Shown: piece after piece, positions 1 through 8,851 of the stretch | How positions within the stretch are numbered: position 1 is the stretch's first letter | Layout of the letters: each line of letters opens with the position of its first letter | NCBI RefSeq assembly: GCF_014773365.1 | Contig: NZ_JACWUN010000003.1 | Span: 186,001 to 250,000, forward strand | DNA: 64,000 bases | Direction of reading: 5' to 3' | Source of the DNA: Pelovirga terrestris | GTDB lineage: Bacteria; Desulfobacterota; Desulfuromonadia; Desulfuromonadales; Geopsychrobacteraceae | Translations under genes and position numbers: made by a program | Notes under the pieces: model-generated | What the model was told of the DNA's origin: nothing | The model's database searches: none | Seen by the model: only the letters and a program-made list of their open reading frames with translations

Positions 1-142
1 CCATCTGCGGCGTTGCTGTGATCGTCTCCCCGCTTCGACGTACGCAAGTACGCCTCATTGCTCGACAATGACGCGCCTTGCATTTGCCGCTTTTTGCTTA
101 TCCATCTTATTTAGTACTTTCTCCGAAAGTATCAAGACTAAA

Positions 143-169
143 CCCGGCACCGGGCGAAAGGACCTTTCG
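143..169 (+). promoter_or_regulatory. Tandem hairpins over the symporter ribosome-binding site
   Basis: Two adjacent inverted repeats lie immediately before the symporter start codon: CCCGG-CA-CCGGG (143-154) and CGAAAGG-A-CCTTTCG (155-169). The Shine-Dalgarno-like AAAGGA sits inside the second stem, so folding of the mRNA leader could hide it. The loops are very short, especially in the second repeat, so the hairpin may be weak; a protein operator is the other reading. Positions 1-142 hold no gene that I can support. Confidence 0.3.
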
Positions 170-171
170 TC

Positions 172-2001
172 ATGAGCATACTGGCCTGGACCTGGGCTCT
201 GGTTTCCGTCACCCTGCTTTTGTACATTGCCATCGCCCTTTATGCCCGCAGCACATCCACCAGCGATTTCTATACCGCTGATCGATCGCTGCACCCGATC
301 ATGAATGGCATGGCAACCGGTGCGGACTGGATGTCGGCCGCCTCCTTTCTCTCCATGGCCGGACTCATCTCCTTTATGGGGCGCGACGGCTCCATGTATC
401 TGATGGGCTGGACCGGCGGCTATGTGCTGCTGGCGATGCTGATCGCGCCCTATTTGCGTAAGTATGGGCGCTATACGGTTCCTGAATTTATCGGTGATCG
501 CTACTATTCCCTGTTTGCAAAAATCCTTGCAGTACTCTGTGCCATCCTCATCTCCTTTACCTATATCGCCGGACAGATGCGTGGGGTGGGTATCGTCTTT
601 TCACGCTTTTTAGAAGTACCGATCAATACCGGTGTGGTCATCGGCATGTTCGTGGTTTTTTTCTATGCCGTCATCGGCGGGATGAAAGGCATCACCTACA
701 CCCAGGTTGCCCAGTATTGCATCCTGATCATTGCTTACATGATTCCCGCCATCTTTATCTCGATCATGATGACCGGCAATCCGGTCCCTTTCTTCGGGAT
801 CGGCAGCACCATCAGTGCCGATGGGGCGGCAATTCTAGGTGATGCCGGCGCCCAGGGCCGCCACCTGCTGGCGGTATTGAATGATCTGCATACTGATCTC
901 GGGTTTGCCGAGTACACCTCCGGCATCCGACCCAAAATTGATGTCCTGTGCGTGGTGATTGCCCTGATGCTTGGCACGGCAGGGTTGCCCCACGTTATCA
1001 TCCGCTTCTTTACCGTTCCGCGAATCCGCGACGCCCGCTCTTCAGCGGGGTGGGCACTGATTTTTATCGTTCTGTTGTATGCCAGTGCACCAGCGGTGGC
1101 AATTTTTGCCCGCACCAACTTCATCGGCAGTATCCACAATGTCCACTACAGCGACGCGCCTGCCTGGTTTAAAAGCGCTGAGTTAAACGGACTGGTTGCC
1201 TGGGTCGACAAGAACGGCGATGGTCGCATGCAATATGGGCCCGGCGATGCGATCGTCGGCAAGCCCAAGCAGATCGGCCATCTGGGGGCCTTTGGTCAGC
1301 AGACCGTCAAAAATTCAAGAACCGCTAACAGCAACGAAGTGTATATTGATCGCGACATTATCGTTCTGGCTAACCCGGAGATAGCTCAGCTACCTAACTG
1401 GGTGGTTGCATTGGTCGCTGCCGGTGCCCTCGCGGCTGCCATGTCGACAGCGGCCGGACTGCTGCTGGTCATTGCCTCAGCCATTTCCCACGACCTGATC
1501 AAGGGGGTCCTGATGCCAAGCATCTCTGAAAAGGGGGAGTTGTTGTGGGCTCGCTGTGGTGCTGCCGGAGCGGTTGTTGTCGCCGGACTGTTCGGCATTT
1601 TCCCCTTAGGTTTTGTCGCTCAGGTCGTCGCCTTCGCCTTTGGCCTTTCTGCCTCGACCTTTTTTCCGGTTATTCTGATGGGGATTTTCAGCAAGCGGGT
1701 CAATGTTTACGGAGCAGTAAGCGGCATGCTGGGAGGAGTATTGTTTACCGCCGCCTATATCGGCTTTTTTACCCTATTCTATCCAGAGTTGAACTCAGCG
1801 GATTATTGGTTATTCGGCATCTCGCCCGAAGGGATTGGTGCGATCGGCATGCTGATCAACTTTACCCTGCTGGTTATTGTCTCACGTTTCACCGCGCCGC
1901 CGCCGCTGGAGGTCCAGCATCAGGTTGAGAATCTGCGCTATCCGGTTGACCGCGATCGCGGTGAAACGAAAATCGCCAGCAAGACCCGACGCGCCTACTA
2001 A
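172..2001 (+). CDS. Sodium:solute symporter, ActP-like (VC_2705 family)
   Basis: Predicted 609-residue inner-membrane sodium/solute symporter of the SSS superfamily. It most resembles the acetate-permease-like VC_2705 family and probably imports acetate or a related short-chain monocarboxylate. The N-terminal region shows the family signature around residues 35-75 (TADRSLHPIMNG, then ATGADWMSAASFLSMAG), followed by about a dozen hydrophobic segments. A soluble loop near residues 344-360 carries an EF-hand-like DKNGDGRMQYGPGD stretch, unusual for a permease. The ATG at 172 is preceded by AAAGGA. The gene stands alone and converges on tpx, separated by a strong bidirectional terminator. Substrate is inferred from family resemblance only. 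Acetate is the main electron donor in many Desulfuromonadia, which fits. Confidence 0.85.
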   Translation: MSILAWTWALVSVTLLLYIAIALYARSTSTSDFYTADRSLHPIMNGMATGADWMSAASFLSMAGLISFMGRDGSMYLMGWTGGYVLLAMLIAPYLRKYGRYTVPEFIGDRYYSLFAKILAVLCAILISFTYIAGQMRGVGIVFSRFLEVPINTGVVIGMFVVFFYAVIGGMKGITYTQVAQYCILIIAYMIPAIFISIMMTGNPVPFFGIGSTISADGAAILGDAGAQGRHLLAVLNDLHTDLGFAEYTSGIRPKIDVLCVVIALMLGTAGLPHVIIRFFTVPRIRDARSSAGWALIFIVLLYASAPAVAIFARTNFIGSIHNVHYSDAPAWFKSAELNGLVAWVDKNGDGRMQYGPGDAIVGKPKQIGHLGAFGQQTVKNSRTANSNEVYIDRDIIVLANPEIAQLPNWVVALVAAGALAAAMSTAAGLLLVIASAISHDLIKGVLMPSISEKGELLWARCGAAGAVVVAGLFGIFPLGFVAQVVAFAFGLSASTFFPVILMGIFSKRVNVYGAVSGMLGGVLFTAAYIGFFTLFYPELNSADYWLFGISPEGIGAIGMLINFTLLVIVSRFTAPPPLEVQHQVENLRYPVDRDRGETKIASKTRRAY

Positions 2002-2074
2002 TAATTTAATGGATAGAGATACAGGAACCCTGGGATACCCGGTTTGTATGAATTTCTGAAGGCCTCTGCGATAT

Positions 2075-2113
2075 AAAATACCCCTGAGAACCATTGTTCA
2101 TCAGGGGTATTTT
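2075..2113. terminator. Bidirectional terminator between symporter and tpx
   Basis: Perfect 13-bp inverted repeat AAAATACCCCTGA / TCAGGGGTATTTT (2075-2087 and 2101-2113) with a 13-base loop. The A/T ends give a U-tract on both strands, as expected between two convergent genes. Confidence 0.85.
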
Positions 2114-2139
2114 ACCAACAACAATGCATTTAGACAAAA

Positions 2140-2664
2140 CTACAGTAGGTTCTTCACCGCATTCAGAGCAGCATTATAATCAGGCTCGGCGGTCACTTCA
2201 GGCACCAACTCAACGTAAGCAACCTGGTCATCGGCATCGATAACGAAAACGGCGCGTGCCAGCAACTTGAGATCTTTGAGCAGAACGCCGTAATTCAACC
2301 CGAATGAACGCTCCTGATAATCGGAAAGGGTCTTGACCTTGTCGATACCGGCATTGCCACACCAGCGCTTCTGCGCGAAGGGCAGATCAACGCTGATGGT
2401 ATAAACAACGACAGCATCAGGCAATGCCTCAGTATCCTGATTGAACTTGCGGGTCATGGCGTCACACACCGGGGTATCAAGGGATGGCACCACGGTGATC
2501 AGGCGGATCTTCCCCGCATCGGTAGCCAATGTTACCGGCTGCAGGCCGTTATCAACAACATGAAAGTCAGGAGCAGCATCACCCACCTTGATTTTCGGTC
2601 CCAGCAGGGTGGCAGGATTTCCCTTGAACTCTACGGCCCCGTCACGTTCCAGATCTATACTCAT
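2140..2664 (-). CDS. tpx: Thiol peroxidase (2-Cys peroxiredoxin, Tpx)
   Basis: Thioredoxin-fold peroxidase of 174 residues that reduces hydrogen and lipid hydroperoxides using thioredoxin. The peroxidatic cysteine lies in PSLDTPVCDAMTRKF (Cys67 from the chosen start) and the resolving cysteine in KRWCGNAGID (Cys102), the arrangement expected for Tpx. Length matches the family (about 165-175). Two ATG codons stand in tandem. The second, at 2664, is seven bases from AAGGAG and was chosen; 2667 is the alternative. The gene lies directly downstream of a universal stress protein on the same strand with a gap of about a dozen bases, so the two probably form an oxidative/general stress operon in a mainly anaerobic cell. 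Confidence 0.93.
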   Translation of the reverse strand: MSIDLERDGAVEFKGNPATLLGPKIKVGDAAPDFHVVDNGLQPVTLATDAGKIRLITVVPSLDTPVCDAMTRKFNQDTEALPDAVVVYTISVDLPFAQKRWCGNAGIDKVKTLSDYQERSFGLNYGVLLKDLKLLARAVFVIDADDQVAYVELVPEVTAEPDYNAALNAVKNLL

Positions 2665-2676
2665 CATTTTTCTCCT

Positions 2677-3186
2677 TCATTTCTTTTTTGTTGGTTTGAG
2701 GGCGTTTGGCGGCACAATCATCACCGGTCGGTGAGACTTGCGCAGAATTTTTTCTGCGACACTGCCAAGAAAAGCGTACTCCAGACGTCCTTTACTGTGG
2801 CTTCCGATAACAATCAAATCAGCATCAATACTGTCAGCCATGGTCAGAATCATCGGCACCGGCTCGCCGTGATGGACTTCGACCTTGGGTGGATGGGCAA
2901 CTTCTTCCTCCAAATATTCGGCTTCTTCAAGAATCAGTTCATGAAGCTGCTTGCGGGTCTGCGCAGCCAGTTCCGCCTCGTTTTCCTTGTTGAATTTTGC
3001 CAGTTTGTCAGCCCCCATTGCCAGGGACACCATGTTCATCACCGAGGCGTCAACGGTGGGCATAACGTGTAGGACATATATCTGGGCGTGGAACTTACAA
3101 CCGAGCTCGAGGGCATAACGGATGACCCGGGCCGAATCTTTGCCCAGATCACGGGCTACCAGGATGTTCTTCATTCTGACTTCCAT
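2677..3186 (-). CDS. Universal stress protein, UspA family
   Basis: Single-domain Usp of 169 residues. It opens with the typical beta strand (KNILVARDLG) and ends with the nucleotide-binding region GSHSKGRLEYAFLGSVAEKIL followed by RPVMIVP. In the usual G-2x-G-9x-G(S/T) pattern the second glycine is serine here, so ATP binding is likely but not certain. The reading frame is open further upstream, but AGGAGG stands eight bases before the ATG at 3186, which fixes the start. It is cotranscribed with tpx downstream. The physiological role of such proteins is generally stress endurance; no specific partner can be read from the sequence. Confidence 0.88.
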   Translation of the reverse strand: MEVRMKNILVARDLGKDSARVIRYALELGCKFHAQIYVLHVMPTVDASVMNMVSLAMGADKLAKFNKENEAELAAQTRKQLHELILEEAEYLEEEVAHPPKVEVHHGEPVPMILTMADSIDADLIVIGSHSKGRLEYAFLGSVAEKILRKSHRPVMIVPPNALKPTKKK

Positions 3187-3261
3187 CGATATATCCTCCT
3201 GAGGGCTTTCGGGTAAACTGCTCATATCAACCATCTCAATTATAGCGCAAAAAAAGCTGCC

Positions 3262-5844
3262 TCAACCAGAAGCCAACTGTTGTTTTTTCCGCCTCCGGAA
3301 TTGAAGGATTACCACCCCGGCCAAAGCTCCAAGAATGGGAATATACAGTAACTCCTTGGGAGGGCGATCAGTCGGCACCTGAAAATTGAGGATTTCCTGG
3401 TCAAAATCGATTCCTGCGCGCGCAGCCGGACTGGCAAAAGCCACCATATCAACAAAAATCCGCCCGTCAATTTCGATGGTTTCTATTCCCAGAGCAGCCA
3501 GACGTTCGGCGCCGGTCGTCTCATTGCCGACAGTCAGCATAATTGCTTTGGTATATTCGCGTCCACTCAGGCGTTCACCCTTAAGGGTCAGGCGCAAGGC
3601 CTCACCCGACTCCATGTCACCGATCCAGACGGCTAATTCCGACGGCGGTTCTTCCATTAACGGTGGATATAACCGGTCCCAAATAATCCCGGGACGAAAC
3701 AAGCCGATAGCAATCAGCAGCAGCAACGCCGATTCCCATTTGCGATTACGAGTCAGCATGTACCCCTGGGTGCCCGCCGCAAAACATAGCATAGCTATCA
3801 ATGCCGTTATAATGACAATGATCAGATGAAACCAGCCGGTCAGCCCGATCAGCAGTAACTGGTTGTTGAAAATAAACATGAAGGGGAGAATGGCCGTCCG
3901 CATGTCATAGGTAAACCCCTGAATACCGGTACGGATCGGATCGCCGCCAGAGATCCCGGCAGCAGCGAAGGCCGCCAGACCCACAGGCGGTGTATCATCG
4001 GCAAGGATTCCAAAATAAAAAACAAACAGATGCACAGCGATCAGCGGAACAATCAACCCGTTTTGGGCCCCCAGCTCAACAACAACCGGAGCCATCAGGG
4101 TCGAGACAACAATATAGTTAGCAGTGGTCGGCAGTCCCATTCCCAGCAGCAGGCTGATAATCGCAGTAAACAACAGCACCAGCATGAGACTGCCACCAGA
4201 GATAAACTCAACAAACTCGGTCATGACCAGACCGATCCCGGTCAAGGTCACAGTACCAACAACAATCCCCGCTGCTGCCGTCGCCACACCGATACCGATC
4301 ATATTGCGGGCACCGGCCACCAAGCCGTTGATCAAATCAGTTGCACCGGTAAAGACTGAATAATTCTCACCTTTGGCTTTGCGGAAATAGCCCTTTAGAG
4401 GACGCTGGGTCAATAAAATAAAAATCATCAACATCGTGGCCCAATAGGCCGACAATGCCGGCGACAGACGTTCCACAACCAGGCACCACATAAGAACGAC
4501 AATCGGCAATAAAAAGTAATAACCAGCTTGCGCGGTTTCTTTTAGAGGTGGCAGCTCCTTGATTTCTGTCGTCAATTCCAGATCCGGCACTTTGCAGGCA
4601 AACCACAGCAACAGCAGATACGCAACGAGCAGAATCGCAATGACGATATAAAAAGCACCATCTCCGGCAACGATCTTTATCCAGCCAAGGCCATAATAGG
4701 TGACAACAGTAATGACCAGCAGCAGCACAATCGCCGTAGCAAAGGTAAAAATCTTACGCATGAACGAGGTTACTATCGGACGTTTCATCCCCTCGAGCCC
4801 CATCTTGCAGGCTTCAATATGAACAATGTAGAACAGCGCGATATACGAAATTACCGCCGGTAAAAACGCATGCTTGATAACCTCGATGTAGCTGATACCG
4901 ACATACTCCACCATCAGGAAGGCTGCCGCACCCATAACCGGTGGCATCAACTGACCGTTGGTAGAACAAGCCACCTCAATCGCACCAGCCTTTTCTGCCC
5001 TGAAACCGACCTTTTTCATTAAGGGAATGGTAAAGGTGCCGGTGGTAACGACATTCGCAATGGAAGAACCGGAACACATGCCGGTCAAACCGGAAGCGAC
5101 AACCGCTGCCTTGGCCGGCCCTCCGCGAAAATGGCCAAGGGCGGCAAAGGAGGTACGGATAAAATAATTGCCCGCACCGGCTTTTTCGAGCAGGGCACCA
5201 AAGAGCACGAACATGAACACCATCCCGGCGGACACACCAAGGGCAACCCCGAACACCCCTTCGGTTCCTAACCAGTAATGAGACATCCCTTTGGCAAAGC
5301 TGGCACCTTTATGGGCAATGATGTCGGGCATATATTGCCCACCAAAGGTATAAATAACAAAAATAGTGCCAACAACCATCAAGGGCGGTCCCAAGGCCCG
5401 CCGCGTCGCTTCGAGCATCAGCACCATGCCGATGATTGCCACCACCAGATCCATCGTTGTCGGACTACCCGGCCGAATGGACAGTTCCGCATTGAACAGA
5501 TACAGATAGCCGGCACAAAAAGCTGCAATCAGGGCGATGATCCAGTCCTGCACAGGAATATACTTTGATGGTGAACTTTTTAGAGTGGGGAACGCGGTAT
5601 AGGCCAGAAACATGGCAAATGCCAGGTGAATAGAGCGCGCCTGGGTATCATTGAGAACAAAAACATTAAAAAGGTAGGGCAGTGGTGAGGCGTACCAAAG
5701 CTGAAACAGAGACCAGAACAGCGGAACAAAAAAAAGAATTTTTTTAGGCACTGCCCCGGTCGGGTTACGCGCCCCCCCTTCCGTTTCGGCCATTACCTTT
5801 TTGAGTTTATCGTTGAGAGTACTGGTCGCTAACGTGTCACTCAT
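3262..5844 (-). CDS. TRAP-TAXI transporter fused permease (DctQM + DUF3394)
   Basis: Integral membrane protein of 860 residues combining the small (DctQ-like) and large (DctM-like) subunits of a TRAP transporter. The pattern is about four N-terminal membrane segments, then the DctM domain with conserved stretches such as GLTGMCSGSSIANVV and GMGLPTTANYIVV. A soluble C-terminal DUF3394 region ends in a last hydrophobic segment and basic tail. Such fused permeases work with a TAXI-type periplasmic binding protein, which is the next gene upstream. Substrate cannot be read; related systems take C4-dicarboxylates, glutamate or other organic acids by sodium symport. ATG at 5844 lies seven bases from AAGGGG; ATG at 5850 is too close to it. 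A terminator and a repeat element separate it from the receptor gene, so receptor and permease levels may be set separately. Confidence 0.9.
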   Translation of the reverse strand: MSDTLATSTLNDKLKKVMAETEGGARNPTGAVPKKILFFVPLFWSLFQLWYASPLPYLFNVFVLNDTQARSIHLAFAMFLAYTAFPTLKSSPSKYIPVQDWIIALIAAFCAGYLYLFNAELSIRPGSPTTMDLVVAIIGMVLMLEATRRALGPPLMVVGTIFVIYTFGGQYMPDIIAHKGASFAKGMSHYWLGTEGVFGVALGVSAGMVFMFVLFGALLEKAGAGNYFIRTSFAALGHFRGGPAKAAVVASGLTGMCSGSSIANVVTTGTFTIPLMKKVGFRAEKAGAIEVACSTNGQLMPPVMGAAAFLMVEYVGISYIEVIKHAFLPAVISYIALFYIVHIEACKMGLEGMKRPIVTSFMRKIFTFATAIVLLLVITVVTYYGLGWIKIVAGDGAFYIVIAILLVAYLLLLWFACKVPDLELTTEIKELPPLKETAQAGYYFLLPIVVLMWCLVVERLSPALSAYWATMLMIFILLTQRPLKGYFRKAKGENYSVFTGATDLINGLVAGARNMIGIGVATAAAGIVVGTVTLTGIGLVMTEFVEFISGGSLMLVLLFTAIISLLLGMGLPTTANYIVVSTLMAPVVVELGAQNGLIVPLIAVHLFVFYFGILADDTPPVGLAAFAAAGISGGDPIRTGIQGFTYDMRTAILPFMFIFNNQLLLIGLTGWFHLIIVIITALIAMLCFAAGTQGYMLTRNRKWESALLLLIAIGLFRPGIIWDRLYPPLMEEPPSELAVWIGDMESGEALRLTLKGERLSGREYTKAIMLTVGNETTGAERLAALGIETIEIDGRIFVDMVAFASPAARAGIDFDQEILNFQVPTDRPPKELLYIPILGALAGVVILQFRRRKKQQLASG

Positions 5845-5915
5845 GATCATGCCCCTTCATTCGAACAAGCACCGGATACGTATCCATCAACGCATTCAAA
5901 TTGATTAACCTAGAG

Positions 5916-6050
5916 CAACTGTTCAGCACGATCCTTGCACCGGGTCGAGCAGCCTGTGGCAAGGGTTTTTGGTCACCATGGACGGCGACAAAAAGCGGTC
6001 ATGGATGACGAAAAGCGCCCCTTGATCCTGGCCTGGTGCTGAACAGATAC
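5916..6050 (+). repeat. Dispersed structured repeat, copy A
   Basis: About 135 bp with inverted ends: ACTGTTCAGCACGATCCTTG at the left, TGGTGCTGAACAGATA at the right. The interior contains TGTGGCAAGGGTTTTTGG and GACGGCGACAAAAAGCGGTC, shared almost word for word with copies at 12024, 27355 and 56034. In this copy the central stem (GTCGCC.../GGCGAC in the others) is weakened by GGTCACC. It lies between the TRAP permease and its receptor gene. Boundaries are judged by eye from the four copies. Confidence 0.8.
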
Positions 6051-6105
6051 AAATTAGATAGATGGTCCCGGGCTTTCTGCCGGTTTTGAGCAGGCCGCAA
6101 CGGAA

Positions 6106-6133
6106 AAAATGCACCGCCGAAGCGGTGCATTTT
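6106..6133 (-). terminator. Terminator after the TAXI receptor gene
   Basis: Perfect stem AAAATGCACCGC / GCGGTGCATTTT with a four-base loop (TTCG on the minus strand), followed on that strand by a run of T. It lies 12 bases past the stop of the binding-protein gene and before the permease, so it should reduce or stop transcription into the permease. Confidence 0.85.
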
Positions 6134-6144
6134 GTGGGTGTTTA

Positions 6145-7113
6145 TTAAAGTAGACCAGCCTCTTTGTAGTATTTAATAGCGCCAGGATGCAATGGGGCAG
6201 AGAGACCATCCTTGACCATCTCTTCTTTTTTCAGATTTTCAAAAGCTGGGTGCAGACGCTTGAAATCGTCAAAATTATCGAACACGGCCTTAACAACATG
6301 ATAAATCACATCTTCAGGAACCTTGGTGGAAGAAACAAAGTTCGCACCGACACCAAAGGTTGTCGTAGTCTCGCTATTGCCGCGATACATTCCACCCGGG
6401 ATCGATGCGGCACGATAATAATCGCGCTCGGCAACCAGCTTGTCGATTTCAGGGCCGGTTACGTTAACCAGTACCGAGTCACAAGCAGTCGTTGCTTCCT
6501 GAATCGAACCGTTCGGGTGGCCAACGACGTAAACAATGGCGTCAATACGATTATCACACATGGCAGCAGACTGCTCGGCAGGACGCAACTCAGAAGCCAG
6601 ACGGAAGTCACTAACGGTCCAACCAAGAGCGTCAAGAACAACCTCGGTGGTGCTACGTTGACCGGAACCGGGGTTACCAATATTCACGCGCTTGCCCTTA
6701 AGATCCTTGAAGTTGCGCACACCGGAATCAGCACGGGCAACAACAGTGTAAGGCTCGGGATGAATGGCAAATAAAGAACGCAGGTCTTTATTGGGGCCGG
6801 CAGCTTCAAAGGTGCTGGTACCGTGATAGGCATGATATTCCCAGTCAGACTGGACAACGCCGAGGTCCAGATCACCGGCGGCAATGGTGTTCAGGTTATA
6901 AATTGATCCACCGGTACTTTCAACCGTGCAACGGATACCGTGATCTTTACGATCCTTGTTGACCAGCCGGCAGATCGCACCGCCAGTGGGATAGTAGACA
7001 CCCGTGACGCCACCGGTACCAATGGTGACAAACTGGTTGGCGACCGCTTCGGGGACAGGAGTCATCCCGATAGCTACGGTCAGGGCGAGGGCATACATAA
7101 ACAGCTTTTTCAT
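6145..7113 (-). CDS. TAXI-family TRAP solute-binding protein
   Basis: Periplasmic receptor of 322 residues that captures the substrate for the downstream fused TRAP permease. The N-terminus is a clear signal peptide ([16 protein letters not shown], cleavage expected after the AVA near residue 26). The mature part begins with [19 protein letters not shown], the hallmark of the TAXI family, and continues with a type-II periplasmic-binding fold ([20 protein letters not shown] around the middle). The start at 7113 is fixed by AGGAGG nine bases upstream and by the signal peptide; a longer upstream frame exists but would bury it. A promoter and an early terminator-like hairpin precede the gene, suggesting attenuation. 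Substrate not determined. Confidence 0.92.
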   Translation of the reverse strand: MKKLFMYALALTVAIGMTPVPEAVANQFVTIGTGGVTGVYYPTGGAICRLVNKDRKDHGIRCTVESTGGSIYNLNTIAAGDLDLGVVQSDWEYHAYHGTSTFEAAGPNKDLRSLFAIHPEPYTVVARADSGVRNFKDLKGKRVNIGNPGSGQRSTTEVVLDALGWTVSDFRLASELRPAEQSAAMCDNRIDAIVYVVGHPNGSIQEATTACDSVLVNVTGPEIDKLVAERDYYRAASIPGGMYRGNSETTTTFGVGANFVSSTKVPEDVIYHVVKAVFDNFDDFKRLHPAFENLKKEEMVKDGLSAPLHPGAIKYYKEAGLL

Positions 7114-7144
7114 GGTTTTCAGCCTCCTAGATCTATGATTGATG

Positions 7145-7167
7145 AAAAAAGCCCACCCGATGTGGGC
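7145..7167 (-). terminator. Terminator/attenuator in the TAXI gene leader
   Basis: On the minus strand GCCCAC-ATCGG-GTGGGC is followed by six T residues, a short intrinsic terminator. It ends only about 20 bases before the AGGAGG of the TAXI gene, leaving no room for another promoter downstream. It could end transcripts from asnS, or act as an attenuator for the TAXI gene. Confidence 0.55.
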
Positions 7168-7189
7168 GAAAATATAGATCGAAAGCGCC

Positions 7190-7217
7190 ACTATAACACA
7201 ATGACCGGCACTGACAG
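7190..7217 (-). promoter_or_regulatory. Candidate sigma-70 promoter for the TAXI gene
   Basis: On the minus strand CTGTCA (7212-7217) and TATAGT (7190-7195) are 16 bases apart, matching -35 and -10 boxes. The predicted start near 7183 puts the terminator-like hairpin within the first 40 bases of the transcript. The rest of the gap to asnS (7218-7403) shows no gene or clear signal. Confidence 0.4.
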
Positions 7218-7403
7218 GACATTTGTTGCTTAAAACAGTCTGGTGAGGTGGGGACCGGGCGCATCAGGCAGACACAAAAGTCCTCAAGCAGCAAGCAGTG
7301 CCGGAATTATAACCATTAGAAGGACAATAATCAAGGCGTTCAGACAAGTGCACAACGCTTGCACAATAGCCGGAAGTCGGCCCGGCACCCGCCTGACTGA
7401 GAG

Positions 7404-8798
7404 CTAAAAACGCGCATGACCTGGAGTGCGTGGGAAGGGAATAACGTCACGAATGTTTTCCATGCCGGTCAGATACATGAGCAAACGCTCAAAGCCGAGA
7501 CCGAAACCGGCATGGGGACAACTTCCCCAGCGCCGGATATCCAGATACCAATCCAGGCTGGCGGGTTCAATTCCGTGCGCGATCATGCGCTGTTCCAGCA
7601 CCTCCAGGCGCTCTTCACGCTGACTGCCGCCGATGATTTCACCGACCCGCGGCACCAGCAGATCCATGGCGGCAACGGTTTTGTTGTCATCATTGCGGCG
7701 CATGTAAAAGGCCTTGATCTGCTGCGGGTAGTCGGTAACAAAAATCGGCCCGGCAAACACCTCTTCGGTCAGATAACGCTCATGTTCCGACTGCAGGTCC
7801 TGTCCCCAGGCCACCGGAAACTCAAAGGCTCGACCCGACTGCTCCAGCAGTCTGATCGCCTCACTATAGCTCACTCGGTGAAACTGCCCCCCGACAAGCT
7901 GTTCGAGGCGATCAATCAGCCCCGGCGCAATACGCTCGTTAAAAAAAGCCAGGTCATCACGGCAATGCTCCAGAGCGTAGGTAACCAGATAGCGGAAGAA
8001 CGCTTCGGCCACCTCACAGTTCCGCTCCAGGTCGGCAAAGGCCATCTCCGGTTCAATCATCCAGAATTCACTGGCATGACGACTGGTATTGGAATTCTCA
8101 GCCCGGAAGGTTGGGCCAAAGGTATAGATATCGGCGAAAGCCATGGCGAACAACTCACCCTGCAGCTGACCACTGACCGTCAACCCGGCCCTGTTGCCGA
8201 AAAAGTCCTGTGCCCAATCGATCCGGCCATCAATCATGGGAGGGGTAGCAGGGTTCAGGGTGGTTACCCGGAACATCTCACCGGCGCCTTCGCAATCATT
8301 GGTAGTAATAATCGGGGTATGGACATACAAAAAACCCCGCTCCTGAAAAAACTGGTGCACAGCAAACGCCAGGGCACTACGCATGCGAAAGACCGCACCA
8401 AAGGTATTGGCCCGCGGACGAAGATGGGCGATGCTGCGCAGATATTCAAAGCTGTGGCGTTTTTTCTGTAACGGATAAGCGGCATCGACCCCACCGAGCA
8501 ACTCCAACTGGTCGGCCTGCAGCTCCCATGATTGCTCGGCGGCCGGTGATGGCACCAGATTTCCCTGCACAGCAATGCAGGCCCCGGTGCCCAGTGCGGT
8601 CAGCGCCGGCGCCTCCAGCAGGGAGGCAGCAACAACGATCTGCAGTGAACCCTGGCAGCTGCCATCATTCAGGGCAATAAAAGCAATATCCTTTCCCCGG
8701 CGCACCGACCTGACCCAGCCGCAGACGCGGATCTGCGGTTGTTGCTTTGAACTGTTGAGTAACTCCTTAACTGTGGATCGAGATGTCGACATCTGCAT
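7404..8798 (-). CDS. asnS: Asparagine--tRNA ligase
   Basis: Cytoplasmic class IIb aminoacyl-tRNA synthetase of 464 residues, close to the 466 of E. coli AsnS. It charges tRNA-Asn with asparagine. The N-terminal OB-fold anticodon-binding domain (RVCGWVRSVRRGKDIAFIAL) is followed by the catalytic core. Motif 2 region FRAENSNTSRHASEFWMIEPE and motif 3 GFGLGFERLLMYLTGMENIRD are visible, and the substrate-pocket pattern fits AsnS rather than AspRS. ATG at 8798 follows AAAGGA by five bases; a longer frame upstream lacks a ribosome-binding site. No neighbouring gene suggests cotranscription with a pathway. Confidence 0.95.
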   Translation of the reverse strand: MQMSTSRSTVKELLNSSKQQPQIRVCGWVRSVRRGKDIAFIALNDGSCQGSLQIVVAASLLEAPALTALGTGACIAVQGNLVPSPAAEQSWELQADQLELLGGVDAAYPLQKKRHSFEYLRSIAHLRPRANTFGAVFRMRSALAFAVHQFFQERGFLYVHTPIITTNDCEGAGEMFRVTTLNPATPPMIDGRIDWAQDFFGNRAGLTVSGQLQGELFAMAFADIYTFGPTFRAENSNTSRHASEFWMIEPEMAFADLERNCEVAEAFFRYLVTYALEHCRDDLAFFNERIAPGLIDRLEQLVGGQFHRVSYSEAIRLLEQSGRAFEFPVAWGQDLQSEHERYLTEEVFAGPIFVTDYPQQIKAFYMRRNDDNKTVAAMDLLVPRVGEIIGGSQREERLEVLEQRMIAHGIEPASLDWYLDIRRWGSCPHAGFGLGFERLLMYLTGMENIRDVIPFPRTPGHARF

Positions 8799-8851
8799 AC
8801 CAGTCCTTTGGTTCAGTACCACCAGCGAACGACGTGAACGACCAGCGGTCG

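Noticed and set aside
1-110. Possible repeat at the window start (GGCGTTGCTGTGATCGTCTC region)
   Set aside because: It resembles an intergenic repeat that I recall from related genomes, but no second copy exists in the window, so it was not listed as a feature.
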